A DNA stretch of 64,000 nucleotides. It comes from Acidocella sp. 20-57-95 (lineage in GTDB: Bacteria; Pseudomonadota; Alphaproteobacteria; Acetobacterales; Acetobacteraceae). The translations under genes were made by a program, and so were the position numbers. Positions 27,873 to 37,795 of this stretch are shown piece after piece; position 1 is the stretch's first letter; each line of letters starts with the position of its first letter. The stretch lies in the NCBI GenBank assembly GCA_002255575.1, contig NCAT01000002.1, positions 62,001 through 126,000 of the forward strand. Direction: 5' to 3'. Under the pieces are notes generated by a model. It was given only the letters and a program-made list of their open reading frames with translations, did not search any database and had not been told where the DNA came from.

Positions 27873-28267
27873 TGAAATTCACTGTCGATCGCATCGATCA
27901 TATTGTGATGATCTGCAAGGATATTCAGATCACCGCGGCCTGGTACCAACGCGTGCTGGGGATGGAACGGGAAGAGTATGGTGGTAAAAATCGCACTGCC
28001 TTGCGCTTTGGCGCGCAGAAAATAAATCTGCATGAGGTGGGCAGCGAAGTGATGCCGCATGCGCGTGCGGCCCAGCCTGGCTCGCTTGATTTATGTTTTG
28101 TGATTGCGGTGGGGCCGGAAGATGCGATTGCGCAGCTGCATGCGTGCGGCGTGGAAGTGCTGCGCGGGCCGGTAACGCGGATTGGGGCGCTGGGGGATAT
28201 TGTCTCGGTTTATTGCCGCGACCCGGATGGTAATTTAATCGAACTTGCCTCGTATTTAGGCGCGTAG
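27872..28267 (+). CDS. VOC-family (glyoxalase-like) protein
   Basis: The 131-residue protein is a vicinal-oxygen-chelate fold of two beta-alpha-beta-beta-beta units: DRIDHIVMICKDIQITAAWYQRVLGM at the start and YCRDPDGNLIELASY at the end. Possible metal ligands are His10, His in NLHEVG and the terminal Glu in NLIELA. Similar proteins include dioxygenases and glutathione transferases, so the substrate is open. It lies between the fumarase and queA with near-zero spacing, so is likely co-transcribed. Confidence 0.8.
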   Translation: MKFTVDRIDHIVMICKDIQITAAWYQRVLGMEREEYGGKNRTALRFGAQKINLHEVGSEVMPHARAAQPGSLDLCFVIAVGPEDAIAQLHACGVEVLRGPVTRIGALGDIVSVYCRDPDGNLIELASYLGA

Positions 28268-28275
28268 CACGGGCC

Positions 28276-29307
28276 GTGAAGCTCTCTGATTTTGGCTATG
28301 ATCTGCCGGCGGCGCGGATTGCGACCGCCCCGGCAAGACCACGCGATTCGGCAAAGCTGCTGCATGTGCAGGCGGATGCTCTGGCGGATTACACGGTGCA
28401 GGATTTGCCAGGATTGCTGCGGGCGGGTGACCGGCTGGTGGTGAATGATACCAGGGTGATCCCGGCGCAGTTGAGTGCCATGCGCGGGTCTGCGCGGATT
28501 GGAATTACGCTTGATAAACCCAATGAGGATGGCGATTGGCGGGTGCTGTTGCGCAATGCCAAGCGGGTGCGGGCGGGCGATGTGCTGGCGATTGATGAGG
28601 CTTTTTCGGCAACCGTGATGGCGGTGCAGGAAGGCGGCACGGCGATGTTGCGCTTTAATGTGAGTGACGAGGCGTTTCTGGCGGCCTTGGAGCGGACCGG
28701 GGCGTTGGCGCTCCCACCTTATATCGCCCGGCCTGAGGGGATTACCGCGCAGGATAAAGCCGATTACCAGACCATGTTCGCCGCCCATGATGGCGCGGTG
28801 GCCGCCCCCACCGCCGGTTTGCATTTCACCCCGGAATTACTGGCGGCTTTAGACGCGCGTGGGGTTGAGATCACGCGGGTGACCTTGCATGTAGGTGCGG
28901 GCACGTTTTTGCCGGTGCGGGTGGAGGATGTGACCACCCATAAAATGCATGCTGAACGCGGCTATGTTTCGGCGGAAGCGGCGGCGCAGATCAATGAGAC
29001 CAAAGACCGTGGCGGGCGGATTATCCCGGTGGGCACTACGGCGCTGCGGTTGATTGAGTCAGCCGCCAATGATGATGGTGTGGTGAGGGATTTTGCAGGG
29101 GATACCGATATTTTTATCTATCCCGGCTATCAATTCAAGGTGGCGAATTTGCTGTTTACCAATTTCCATTTGCCGCATTCGACCTTGCTGATGCTGGTTT
29201 CGGCCTTTGCCGGGATGGTGCGGATTCAAAGCGCGTACGCGCATGCCATTGCCAATGAATACCGGTTCTATTCTTACGGCGATGCCTGCCTGCTGGAGCG
29301 TGCATGA
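28276..29307 (+). CDS. queA: S-adenosylmethionine:tRNA ribosyltransferase-isomerase
   Basis: QueA adds the ribosyl moiety of SAM to preQ1-modified tRNA to form epoxyqueuosine. The 343-residue length is standard. Motifs include [51 protein letters not shown] and the C-terminal [19 protein letters not shown]. The start is GTG, eight bases after the VOC gene stop. The stop overlaps the tgt ATG (ATGA). It is the first gene of the queA-tgt-queG set. Confidence 0.96.
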   Translation: MKLSDFGYDLPAARIATAPARPRDSAKLLHVQADALADYTVQDLPGLLRAGDRLVVNDTRVIPAQLSAMRGSARIGITLDKPNEDGDWRVLLRNAKRVRAGDVLAIDEAFSATVMAVQEGGTAMLRFNVSDEAFLAALERTGALALPPYIARPEGITAQDKADYQTMFAAHDGAVAAPTAGLHFTPELLAALDARGVEITRVTLHVGAGTFLPVRVEDVTTHKMHAERGYVSAEAAAQINETKDRGGRIIPVGTTALRLIESAANDDGVVRDFAGDTDIFIYPGYQFKVANLLFTNFHLPHSTLLMLVSAFAGMVRIQSAYAHAIANEYRFYSYGDACLLERA

Positions 29308-30419
29308 AATTTTCATACGACTTGCAGGCAACCGATGGTGCTGCCCGCGCCGGCATGTTGCACACTGCCCATGGCGATGTGCCAACACCGACCTTTATGG
29401 CGGTGGGCACAGCCGGCACGGTGAAGGCGATGACGGCAGACGCTGTGCGGGCCACGGGCGCCAAAATTGTGCTCGGCAATACCTATCATTTGATGTTGCG
29501 CCCCACGGCTGAGCGGGTGGCGCGGTTAGGTGGTTTGCATAAGATGATGGATTGGCCGGGACCGATCCTGACTGATTCCGGTGGCTTCCAGGTGATGTCG
29601 CTCGCCAAGCTGCGCAAAATGGATGAGGAGGGGGTGACCTTCCGTTCGCATCTGGATGGCTCGAAGCATTTTCTCTCGCCTGAGCGCTCAATGGAGATTC
29701 AGTATTTGCTGGATGCCACCATCACGATGGTGCTGGATGAATGCACGCCCTTCCCCGCCACGCATGATGAGGCGGCGATTTCCATGCGCATGTCCAGCCG
29801 CTGGGCGAAGCGCTCGCGCACCGCTTTTGTGGCGCGTGAAGGCTATGGGCAGTTTGGGATTGTACAAGGCGGGGTCTATGAGGATTTGCGCCTGGAATCC
29901 GCTGACGCGTTGCGGGCGTTGAATTTTGAAGGCTATGCGATCGGCGGCCTGGCGGTGGGTGAAGGCCAGGAGATGATGTTTGCAACGCTGGATGTCACAA
30001 CACCGCATCTGCCTGCTGATAAGCCGCGCTATTTGATGGGGGTGGGCACGCCGGATGATTTGTTGGGGTCGGTGGCGCGTGGGGTGGATATGTTTGACTG
30101 CGTGATGCCGACACGGGCGGGGCGCACGGCGCGGGGCTTTACCTCCAAAGGTATTTTCAACCTGCGCAATGCGCGGTTTATTGATGATGGCAGGCCATTG
30201 GATGAAAACTGCACCTGCTTGGGCTGCACCCGCCATACGCGGGCTTATTTGCACCATCTATTCCGGGCTGAGGAAATATTGGGGCCGATGCTGCTGACCA
30301 TTCATAACCTCACTTACTACCAATCGCTGATGCAGGGGGCGCGCACGGCGATTGTGGCGCAGACCTATGATGCCTATTGCGCCAGCACCCGCGCCGGTTG
30401 GGCGGCTGGCGATGACTGA
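29304..30419 (+). CDS. tgt: Queuine tRNA-ribosyltransferase
   Basis: TGT swaps guanine 34 in GUN-anticodon tRNAs for preQ1. The 371-residue protein has the catalytic motif [11 protein letters not shown], the nucleophile Asp in [12 protein letters not shown] and a zinc site CTCLGC with later His (LHHL). It overlaps queA by four bases and the following queG start by eight bases. Confidence 0.96.
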   Translation: MKFSYDLQATDGAARAGMLHTAHGDVPTPTFMAVGTAGTVKAMTADAVRATGAKIVLGNTYHLMLRPTAERVARLGGLHKMMDWPGPILTDSGGFQVMSLAKLRKMDEEGVTFRSHLDGSKHFLSPERSMEIQYLLDATITMVLDECTPFPATHDEAAISMRMSSRWAKRSRTAFVAREGYGQFGIVQGGVYEDLRLESADALRALNFEGYAIGGLAVGEGQEMMFATLDVTTPHLPADKPRYLMGVGTPDDLLGSVARGVDMFDCVMPTRAGRTARGFTSKGIFNLRNARFIDDGRPLDENCTCLGCTRHTRAYLHHLFRAEEILGPMLLTIHNLTYYQSLMQGARTAIVAQTYDAYCASTRAGWAAGDD

Positions 30420-31440
30420 CATCAAACCCGGCATCATCGCCCGTGCACAAAAGCTCGGCTTTGATGCGGTTGGGTTTACCCGCGCCACATTGAGCGAGCA
30501 GCAGCGCCAGGGTTTGCGAGATTATTTAGCGGCTGGGCATCATGGCAGCATGAGCTGGATGGCAGCGCGGGCCGATGAGCGGGCTGACCCGCAGACATTA
30601 TGGCCGGAAGCGTTAAGTGTGATCTCGCTCGGGCTTTCCTATGCGCCGGACGGGGATGCCTTGGCCACCACCCGGCTGGCGGAGGCAGGGAATATCTCAG
30701 TGTATGCCCGTAACCGGGATTATCATGATATTATCAAGGGAAAATTGAAGCATCTGGCGCAGTTTGTGGCAGCTTTGGGCCATGACGTGAAAGTGTTTGT
30801 GGATACCGCACCGGTGATGGAAAAACCTTTGGCGCAGTTGGCCGGGCTGGGCTGGCAGGGCAAGCATACGAATTTGGTCTCACGCCAGCACGGGTCCTGG
30901 CTGTTGCTGGGTGAGGTTTTCACCACGTTGGAGATCGCGCCGGATGCGCCGCATTCTGACCACTGCGGCTCCTGCCACGCCTGCATGACCGCCTGCCCGA
31001 CCGACGCGTTTCCGGCAGCGTATAAGCTCGATGCGCGGCGCTGTATTTCCTACCTCACCATTGAATATGATGGGCCGATCCCTGAGGAATTTCGCAAGCC
31101 GATGGGCAACCGGATTTATGGCTGTGATGATTGCCTGGCTGTTTGCCCCTGGAACAAGTTCGCCGTGGCGGGGCATGAGGCCAAGCTGGCTGAGCGGGGG
31201 GATTTAACCGCCCCGGCTTTAGCGGAACTCGCCCGGCTGGATGACGCTGCCTTCCGCGCAAAATTTACCAGCTCGCCGATTAAGCGCATTGGCCGCAACC
31301 GGTTTGTGCGGAATGTGGCGATTGCGATCGGCAATAGCGGGGTGGTGAGCCTCATTCCAGCGGCAGAATCCCTGGCGGCGGATGCCGACCCGGTGGTGGC
31401 GGAAGCTGGGGCTTGGGCGGTCGCTTCCCTTCAAACGTAA
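30412..31440 (+). CDS. queG: Epoxyqueuosine reductase
   Basis: QueG reduces epoxyqueuosine to queuosine, using cobalamin and two [4Fe-4S] clusters. From ATG 30412 it is 342 residues. The ferredoxin-like motifs [16 protein letters not shown] and [14 protein letters not shown] are intact, and [18 protein letters not shown] is the cobalamin-region motif. An in-frame start 20 codons upstream lies deep in tgt and is less likely. With queA and tgt it completes the three tRNA-level steps of the pathway in one operon; no preQ1-synthesis gene (queC, D, E, F) is present in the window. Confidence 0.95.
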   Translation: MTDIKPGIIARAQKLGFDAVGFTRATLSEQQRQGLRDYLAAGHHGSMSWMAARADERADPQTLWPEALSVISLGLSYAPDGDALATTRLAEAGNISVYARNRDYHDIIKGKLKHLAQFVAALGHDVKVFVDTAPVMEKPLAQLAGLGWQGKHTNLVSRQHGSWLLLGEVFTTLEIAPDAPHSDHCGSCHACMTACPTDAFPAAYKLDARRCISYLTIEYDGPIPEEFRKPMGNRIYGCDDCLAVCPWNKFAVAGHEAKLAERGDLTAPALAELARLDDAAFRAKFTSSPIKRIGRNRFVRNVAIAIGNSGVVSLIPAAESLAADADPVVAEAGAWAVASLQT

Positions 31441-31459
31441 GAGAGGGTAATTTCCTGCC

Positions 31460-32323
31460 ATGAACTGGCTCACTGAATTTGTCCGCCCGAAAATCCGCAC
31501 CCTGCTTGGCCGCACGGAGGTGCCGGATAATCTGTGGCACCAATGCCCGAAATGCCAGCAAATGATCTTCCACCGGGAACTTGAGGCCAGCAAAAAAGTC
31601 TGCCCGCATTGCGGCCACCATATGCGGGCTTCCGCCGCGGACCGGCTGAACTGGACCTTCGATGACGGCAGCTATACGCGGATTGATTTGCCAAAAGTGG
31701 TGCTGGACCCGCTGAAATTCCGCGACCAGAAGAAATACGTGGACCGGCTGAAAGAAGCCCGCGAGACCACCAAGCACGAGGATGCCATCTTGGTGGCGCA
31801 CGGCACCATCGGTGGCCGCAAGGCCGTGGTGGCGGCAATGGATTTTGATTTTATGGCCGGCTCCATGGGGGCTGCCGTGGGTGAAGGCCTGGTGGCAGCG
31901 GCCAAGTTAGCCGTGTTGCAGGACGCGCCGATGATTGTTTATGCAGCTTCCGGCGGGGCGCGGATGCAGGAAGGCGCGATCAGCCTGATGCAGATGCCGC
32001 GCACCACCATCGCCAGCATGATGGTGAAGGAAGCGGGACTACCTTTCATTACCATTCTCACTGACCCCACCACAGGCGGGGTGACGGCATCGTTTGCGAT
32101 GCTGGGGGATATTCAAATCTCAGAGCCGAATGCGCTGATCGGCTTTGCCGGGGCGCGGGTGATTGAGCAGACCGTGCGCGAAAAATTACCCGAGGGCTTC
32201 CAGCGGGCGGAATATCTGCTGGCGCATGGGATGATCGACATGGTGGTTAAACGCGGTGAGTTGACCGCCAAGCTGGCCCAGCTGCTCGACCTGCTGATGG
32301 CCAACCATAAGGCAGCGGCTTGA
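31460..32323 (+). CDS. accD: Acetyl-CoA carboxylase carboxyltransferase, beta subunit
   Basis: AccD with AccA transfers the carboxyl group from carboxybiotin to acetyl-CoA in fatty-acid synthesis. The 287-residue protein has the N-terminal zinc ribbon WHQCPKCQQM and VCPHCGHHM and the crotonase-like carboxyltransferase core (FMAGSMGAAVGE; SGGARMQEG; PTTGGVTASFA; GFAGARVIEQT). It is followed by folC with a TTGA overlap, a widely conserved pair. Confidence 0.96.
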   Translation: MNWLTEFVRPKIRTLLGRTEVPDNLWHQCPKCQQMIFHRELEASKKVCPHCGHHMRASAADRLNWTFDDGSYTRIDLPKVVLDPLKFRDQKKYVDRLKEARETTKHEDAILVAHGTIGGRKAVVAAMDFDFMAGSMGAAVGEGLVAAAKLAVLQDAPMIVYAASGGARMQEGAISLMQMPRTTIASMMVKEAGLPFITILTDPTTGGVTASFAMLGDIQISEPNALIGFAGARVIEQTVREKLPEGFQRAEYLLAHGMIDMVVKRGELTAKLAQLLDLLMANHKAAA

Positions 32324-33621
32324 GCCGATATGATGCCAGCCTTGATAGGCTGCATAATCTCTACCCGAAGCTGATTGATCTAAGCCTGGGCAGGCTGGAA
32401 CGGCTGCTGGCTGACCTCGGTAACCCGCATCTGCACCTACCGCCGGTGATCCATGTGGCCGGGACGAACGGCAAAGGCAGTACAATTGCCTTTATGCGGG
32501 CGATGGCCGAAGCGGCTGGGCTGCGCGTGCATGTTTACACCTCGCCACATTTGGTGAAGTTCAATGAGCGGATCAGGCTGGCCGGGGGACTGGTCTCAGA
32601 TGAGGCGTTGGCGGCAGCGCTCGATGAGATTGAAGGCAAGAATGCCGGTAATCAGATCACGGTGTTTGAGGCCATTACCGCCGCGGCGTTTTTGCTGTTC
32701 GCCCGGGCGCCTGCGGATTTATGCCTGATTGAAGTGGGGCTGGGCGGAAAGCTGGATGCCACCAACGTGATTGCCCCACCGCGCGTGGCGGCAATTACCT
32801 CGATCTCGATGGATCATCAGGATTTTCTGGGCTCGCGGCTGGAGATGATCGCCGCGGAAAAGGCGGGGATTATCAAGCCTGGTTGCATCGCAGTGACAGG
32901 GCACCAAGCGCCGGAAGCCATGGCGGTGATTGAGGATGCGGCGCAGGCGGCAGGGGTTACGCTGCACAAGCGCGGGCGGGATTGGGAGATTGCCGAAACG
33001 CCGACCGGTTTGCGCATGGGCGCGATGGAATTGCCGAAGCCATCTCTGATTGGGGCGCACCAGGCTGACAATGCCGGGATTGCCATTATGGCACTACAGG
33101 CGAGTGGATTTGCGATTCCAGACATGGCGATCCAGGCTGGGCTGCAAGCGGCGGAATGGCCGGCGCGGCTGCAAAAGCTGCAAGGCGCGCTGTTGGGCTT
33201 GCTGCCCACCGGTTCGGAATTATGGCTTGATGGCGCGCATAATCCGGGCGGCGGGCAGGCCTTGGCCACGCAGCTGGATGACTGGGGCACGCCGACCACC
33301 CTGGTGGTGGGGATGAAGCAGTCTAAGGATGTGAAAGAATTTATCGCGCCGCTCCTGCGCCGGGCCGCCAAGATTTTTGCTGTGGTGGAGCCGGGGCAGC
33401 ATCTGGCGTTGCCGATTGAGAAAATTGTCGAAGCATCCGGTGGAATTGCCGTGCCGGGGCCGGATGTGGCGGGTGCGTTGCGCCAGATTGTGGCGCCGAC
33501 GCGGGTATTGATTTGCGGGAGCCTCTATTTAGCAGGCGAGGTTTTGAAACTTGATGCGATCAGCCCGCCGCCCGCGACCAGCAGCGATGCCAATACCAGC
33601 GCTGGCGAAAAGGCTGCGTAG
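32320..33621 (+). CDS. folC: Bifunctional folylpolyglutamate synthase/dihydrofolate synthase
   Basis: FolC ligates glutamate to dihydropteroate and extends polyglutamate tails on folates. The 433-residue sequence has the P-loop VAGTNGKGST, the DHQDFLG region, and WLDGAHNPGG. The start is TTG, overlapping the accD TGA. Its last 97 bases overlap the convergent EamA transporter gene, so the C-terminal tail (rich in Pro, Ala and Ser) is encoded opposite that gene's C-terminus. Confidence 0.94.
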   Translation: MSRYDASLDRLHNLYPKLIDLSLGRLERLLADLGNPHLHLPPVIHVAGTNGKGSTIAFMRAMAEAAGLRVHVYTSPHLVKFNERIRLAGGLVSDEALAAALDEIEGKNAGNQITVFEAITAAAFLLFARAPADLCLIEVGLGGKLDATNVIAPPRVAAITSISMDHQDFLGSRLEMIAAEKAGIIKPGCIAVTGHQAPEAMAVIEDAAQAAGVTLHKRGRDWEIAETPTGLRMGAMELPKPSLIGAHQADNAGIAIMALQASGFAIPDMAIQAGLQAAEWPARLQKLQGALLGLLPTGSELWLDGAHNPGGGQALATQLDDWGTPTTLVVGMKQSKDVKEFIAPLLRRAAKIFAVVEPGQHLALPIEKIVEASGGIAVPGPDVAGALRQIVAPTRVLICGSLYLAGEVLKLDAISPPPATSSDANTSAGEKAA

Positions 33622-34382
33622 CCAGCCAGCGCTAATAACAAGGTTGAGGCGACGGGGGTGATGTAAGCCAGCGTGCCGATCAGGCGCGGGTCACCTTGCT
33701 TCATCCCGTAATCCCACAGGTAGAACGCTGCACCCAGCGGGCCACAACCGAGCAGCACCGCCACCAGCCAATTGGTGGCGGTTGGCATAAAAGCTGGTTC
33801 AAACAGGCAATGCGCGATAGCGGCTAACATGGCCGTGACAACACAGAACCCGGCCAGCGCGCCAGTGGGTACGGCGGCTGACCATTTGCGGGACAGCACC
33901 GAATAGAGCGCCCATACGAAGGCCGCACCGATGGCCGCTGCGTAACCGGGAATAAAAGTCGTTGAAAATGCCACGCCCTGGCCGAGCAGCATGAAGGAGC
34001 CAACCAGCCCCAAAGCGATGCCGAGCCAATGATGTGTCGATAATTTTAGGCCGAGCAGCCAAGCCGAAAGTAGGACGATTAAAAGCGGCCAGAGGTAATT
34101 CAATAAATTTGCTTGTGCCGCGGGGGCTTGCGCGAGTGCGAAAAAATACAGCGCATGGTAGCCGAACAATCCGCCAACCCCATGCGCCCAGGCGCGCGGC
34201 GCTTGGCGCAGTTGATTGAGCTGCCCGCTTCGTACCAGCCAGGCGAGACCGAGCATACCAGAAACACCAAACCCAATGGCGGTAAGTTCAAATGGAGGTA
34301 CGCCCGCTTCGGCACGCGCCGCGAGCGCGAGAAATGCCCAGAGGGCAATGGCGCCGATGCCAGAGAGTGTGGCCGGGTTCAA
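33525..34382 (-). CDS. EamA/DMT-family transporter, YddG-like
   Basis: The 285-residue integral membrane protein has about ten hydrophobic helices in two EamA repeats (ANLLNYLWPLLIVLLSAWLLG in part; TPVASTLLLALAGYAAFS). The pattern is closest to the aromatic amino acid exporter YddG, but the substrate cannot be assigned. It is convergent with folC and overlaps it by 97 bases, so transcription may interfere. A strong hairpin lies just upstream, between it and phaB. Confidence 0.82.
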   Translation of the reverse strand: MNPATLSGIGAIALWAFLALAARAEAGVPPFELTAIGFGVSGMLGLAWLVRSGQLNQLRQAPRAWAHGVGGLFGYHALYFFALAQAPAAQANLLNYLWPLLIVLLSAWLLGLKLSTHHWLGIALGLVGSFMLLGQGVAFSTTFIPGYAAAIGAAFVWALYSVLSRKWSAAVPTGALAGFCVVTAMLAAIAHCLFEPAFMPTATNWLVAVLLGCGPLGAAFYLWDYGMKQGDPRLIGTLAYITPVASTLLLALAGYAAFSPALVLASLLVAGGGLIASSFKTSPAK

Positions 34383-34401
34383 TTGATGGCTAACGCGTAA
34401 A

Positions 34402-34422
34402 TGGCCGGGTCAAGCCCGGCCA
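34402..34422. repeat. GC-rich palindromic hairpin, REP-like
   Basis: A perfect 8-bp stem, TGGCCGGG (34402-34409) and CCCGGCCA (34415-34422), flanks a five-base loop, TCAAG. It has no trailing T-run. This GGCCGGG/CCCGGCC palindrome resembles a dispersed intergenic palindrome that I recall from alphaproteobacterial genomes. It may act as a transcript 3' end for phaB or as a REP-type element. Confidence 0.6.
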
Positions 34423-34458
34423 CAACGTGAGACATTGGTATGGATGGCGAAGCTGCCA

Positions 34459-35181
34459 TCAATACATGTGCTGGCCGCCATTGATGGAAAGCGTTGAGCC
34501 CGTGACGAAGTCAGCTTCATCGGCGGTCAGGAACACCACACCGCGGGCGATATCGTCGGCTGTGCCCAGACGGCCACGCGGAATTTTAGCAATGATTTTT
34601 TGCAGCACGTCAGCCGGAACAGCACGCACCATTTCGGTATCGACATAGCCGGGCGCGATGGCGTTGGCGGTGATGCTGTAACGCGCCCCTTCCTGGGCCA
34701 AGGCTTTCGTGAAGCCATGGATGCCAGACTTAGCCGCGGCATAATTGACCTGACCATACTGGCCGGCCTGCCCGTTGATGGAGCCGATGCTGACAATCCG
34801 GCCAAATTTCTTTTCCTTCATACCATCAAAGCATAATTTGCTGAGGTTGAAGCAGGAGCCGAGGTTGGTGTCGAGCACCGCATCCCACATCTCGCGGGTC
34901 ATTTTTGCGATGGTGGTATCGCGGGTAATGCCAGCATTATTGACCAGAATTTCGATCGGGCCATGCTTGGCAGCTATGTTGGCAACCGCCGCTGCGCACT
35001 GGTCGTAATCGCCAGCGTCAAACCGGATGGTTTCAATTCCGGTTTCTTTGGAAAATGCTTCAGCAGCTTCAACATTGCCAGCGTAGCTAGCAATGACATG
35101 CCGCCCGGCTTTTTGAAGCGCAATACTAATGGCTGCACCAATGCCACGAGTGCCGCCGGTAACCAATGCTATTCTGGACAT
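34459..35181 (-). CDS. phaB: Acetoacetyl-CoA reductase (polyhydroxyalkanoate synthesis)
   Basis: PhaB reduces acetoacetyl-CoA to (R)-3-hydroxybutyryl-CoA with NADPH. The 240-residue short-chain dehydrogenase has the cofactor motif TGGTRGIG, NNAG, the catalytic Ser in GSINGQAGQ and YAAAK (Tyr/Lys) in the PhaB-specific stretch YGQVNYAAAKSGIHGFTKAL. Its C-terminus ends STLSINGGQHMY as in other PhaB proteins. FabG is an alternative, but the sequence details favour PhaB. No phaA or phaC gene is in the window. Confidence 0.92.
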   Translation of the reverse strand: MSRIALVTGGTRGIGAAISIALQKAGRHVIASYAGNVEAAEAFSKETGIETIRFDAGDYDQCAAAVANIAAKHGPIEILVNNAGITRDTTIAKMTREMWDAVLDTNLGSCFNLSKLCFDGMKEKKFGRIVSIGSINGQAGQYGQVNYAAAKSGIHGFTKALAQEGARYSITANAIAPGYVDTEMVRAVPADVLQKIIAKIPRGRLGTADDIARGVVFLTADEADFVTGSTLSINGGQHMY

Positions 35182-35244
35182 TCTTGTTCTCCCTAGGTTT
35201 TGGAAAACCCTAAAACAAAAACATGAAAATGCAAAGTTTCGGCC

Positions 35245-36315
35245 TCACCAATGGGGCAGGTTGGCCCGGCGGGCGCGTGTAACGACAAACCATAGCCATG
35301 CACATTGCACGAGAAATGGCAAAACCAGGATCGGCAATCGCCAGATACTTGCCGCGCAGAGAAACGCTATGGCGGTCAGGCCGCCGAGACTCGCAAAGCA
35401 CCAGTGCAAGATTGCGACGAGCCTGGCATCCATGCCGGTACGTTGCGCGAGCTGGTACAGATGGCCGCGATGCGCTTGCGCGATGTTTTCGCCTGCGACG
35501 AGGCGGCGCAGCAAAGTGAAAGCGACATCAAATAAAACACCCGAGAGTAGCAGCGGCACCAGCAGAAACGACAATGGTTCAGACCCATAACGCGCGGCCG
35601 CGATGCCAAAGATGGCCAGCATAAAGCCACAAAACTGACTGCCGACATCACCCATGAAAATTTTGGCATTCGGGAAGTTGAAGGGCAGGAAGCCGAGCAC
35701 ACCGCCAGCCAGCAGCAAGGCCGCCGTATAGACGAAAAAGCCACTATAGGCGGCCGCGATACCGGCTAGAAACAAGCAGGAAATAAGGGTGACGCCGGCG
35801 GCTAAGCCGTTCAGACCATCAATGAAGTTCATCGCATTGGTGACAAACAAAATAAAAACTAACGTCAGCGCTATGCCGAACCAGCCGATATCGACAGGGC
35901 CGATAAAAGGCAGCAGGAAGACATGCACCCACAGCCCGGCAAATACCGCGACCGAAGCGGCCACCAATTGCGCGGCAAGTTTAATGAGAAACGAGACGTC
36001 GAACAGGTCGTCTACAAACGAAACCGCTGCCATTAAGGCTGCCGCACTGATCACGCCGATGAAATTTCCTTCCGACAGGCGGGAGACATGGCCATACCGG
36101 TACAGCAATAAAACCCCTAACAGAAACGCCGCCACAATGCCGACCCCGCCTGATTTTGGAGTGACAACTGTGTGGGCACTGCGGGCATTGGGGCGGTCCG
36201 GCACGCCGATGGAGATCATCACCCGCACGATAATGGCGGAAAACATGGCCAAACCCGCCATTAATGCCAAATGGCGGGGGATTGAGACATCAGCAAGGGT
36301 TAAAGCGTGATCCAT
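35245..36315 (-). CDS. WecA/MraY-like undecaprenyl-phosphate sugar-1-phosphate transferase
   Basis: This 356-residue polytopic protein has about ten or eleven membrane helices. Family PF00953 motifs are present: VDDLFDVS, TNAMNFIDGLNGLA (metal/catalytic region) and FMGDVGSQF. The C-terminal loop HRGHLYQ is the sugar-recognition HxH-type motif. It should transfer a HexNAc-1-phosphate to undecaprenyl phosphate, starting a surface polysaccharide; WecA-like is more likely than MraY. It is divergent from ugd. Confidence 0.88.
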   Translation of the reverse strand: MDHALTLADVSIPRHLALMAGLAMFSAIIVRVMISIGVPDRPNARSAHTVVTPKSGGVGIVAAFLLGVLLLYRYGHVSRLSEGNFIGVISAAALMAAVSFVDDLFDVSFLIKLAAQLVAASVAVFAGLWVHVFLLPFIGPVDIGWFGIALTLVFILFVTNAMNFIDGLNGLAAGVTLISCLFLAGIAAAYSGFFVYTAALLLAGGVLGFLPFNFPNAKIFMGDVGSQFCGFMLAIFGIAAARYGSEPLSFLLVPLLLSGVLFDVAFTLLRRLVAGENIAQAHRGHLYQLAQRTGMDARLVAILHWCFASLGGLTAIAFLCAASIWRLPILVLPFLVQCAWLWFVVTRARRANLPHW

Positions 36316-36457
36316 TGCGCCGGACCATGGCTGAAACCGGCACCGTTTTGAAGATGCCCGCGCCAGAGCCGCCCCGAATGGGGTTGCATGGCGGCACCGG
36401 GCACGCCAGAAACAGCTTCATCAGCACTTGCTACGCGTTTTGGCCAGGAGTTTGGGT

Positions 36458-37783
36458 TTGAAAATAGCGATCATCGGCGGCGGATATGTAGGCCTGGTCT
36501 CCGGTGCCTGTTTCGCCGAATTCGGGGTGGATGTCTCGATTTTCGAGGCTGATGAGCGGAAACGTGACATGCTGATCCATGGCCAGATCCCGATTTATGA
36601 GCCGGGGCTGGACCGGCTTGTGGCCGACAATGCCGCCGCCGGCCGGCTGACCTTTCCGGCTAGCCTGGAGGACGGCATTGCCGGGGCGGAGGCGATTTTC
36701 ATCGCGGTCGGAACCCCTACCCGCCGGGGCGATGGCCATGCCGATTTGACCTTTGTGTTCGCCGCCGTTGAGCAGGTGGTGAAATGCCTGGACCATCCGG
36801 CGATTATTGTGACGAAATCGACCGTGCCGGTGGGCACGGGGCAGAAGATTGCCGACCTGGCGCAGCAATTACGGCCTGACCTTGAGATTGATGTGGCCTC
36901 AAACCCGGAATTTCTGCGTGAAGGCAGCGCCATTGCGGATTTCATGCGGCCTGACCGGGTGATTGTGGGGACCAGTAGCGAGCGCGCCAAGGAAGTATTG
37001 CGGCGGCTATATCGCCCACTCTATCTGATCGAGACCCCCATCGTATTCACTGGCCTCGAAACTGCCGAGTTGATTAAGTACGCCGCCAACGGGTTTTTGG
37101 CGATGAAAATCACTTTCATCAACGAAATGGCGGATTTGTGCGAGCAGGTGGGGGCTGATGTTAATGATGTGGCGCGCGGCATTGGGCTGGATGGCCGGAT
37201 TGGCCGGAAATTCCTGCATGCCGGGCCGGGCTTTGGTGGCTCCTGCTTTCCCAAGGACACGCTGGCGCTGATGCGGATTGCCGAGGAAGCCGGGGCGCCG
37301 AGCAAGCTGATCCAATCGGTGGTGAGTGTGAATGATGACCGCAAGATTGCAATGGCGGCACGGGTGATCGCAGCTTGCGGCGGCGATGTGAAGGGCAAGC
37401 GGATTGCCATTCTGGGCCTGGCATTTAAGCCGGAGACCGACGACATGCGCGAAGCGCCATCACTGCCGCTGATTGAAGGGCTGATTGCGGCCGGCGCAAA
37501 GGTGGTGGGGTTTGACCCGGTGGCGATGCCGGGTGCCAAGCCGCTGCTGCCGGCCAGTATGGAGTTTGCTGCAGACTCCCGCAGTGCGGTGAAGGATGCC
37601 GACGCCCTGGTGCTGGTGACCGAATGGAATGAATTCCGTGCGCTGGCGCCGCGCTGGCTGAGCCAACAGATGCGCGGCAATGTTGTGGTCGATTTACGCA
37701 ACGTGTTTGACCCTGAGGCGATGCGGGCAGCCGGGTTGGTTTACCAAGGCATTGGCCGCAAGCGGATTCCGGCCGATGGCTGA
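36458..37783 (+). CDS. ugd: UDP-glucose 6-dehydrogenase
   Basis: Ugd oxidises UDP-glucose to UDP-glucuronate for polysaccharide synthesis. From TTG 36458 the protein is 441 residues, beginning at the Rossmann motif KIAIIGGGYVGLVSGACF. The start is chosen because AGGAG at 36446-36450 lies seven bases upstream and the product then begins like other Ugd proteins. The thiol-catalysis motif GFGGSCFPKDTLAL and the substrate loop FLREGSAI are intact. It heads a plus-strand polysaccharide block. Confidence 0.94.
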   Translation: MKIAIIGGGYVGLVSGACFAEFGVDVSIFEADERKRDMLIHGQIPIYEPGLDRLVADNAAAGRLTFPASLEDGIAGAEAIFIAVGTPTRRGDGHADLTFVFAAVEQVVKCLDHPAIIVTKSTVPVGTGQKIADLAQQLRPDLEIDVASNPEFLREGSAIADFMRPDRVIVGTSSERAKEVLRRLYRPLYLIETPIVFTGLETAELIKYAANGFLAMKITFINEMADLCEQVGADVNDVARGIGLDGRIGRKFLHAGPGFGGSCFPKDTLALMRIAEEAGAPSKLIQSVVSVNDDRKIAMAARVIAACGGDVKGKRIAILGLAFKPETDDMREAPSLPLIEGLIAAGAKVVGFDPVAMPGAKPLLPASMEFAADSRSAVKDADALVLVTEWNEFRALAPRWLSQQMRGNVVVDLRNVFDPEAMRAAGLVYQGIGRKRIPADG

Positions 37784-37795
37784 CATGACCCAAAA

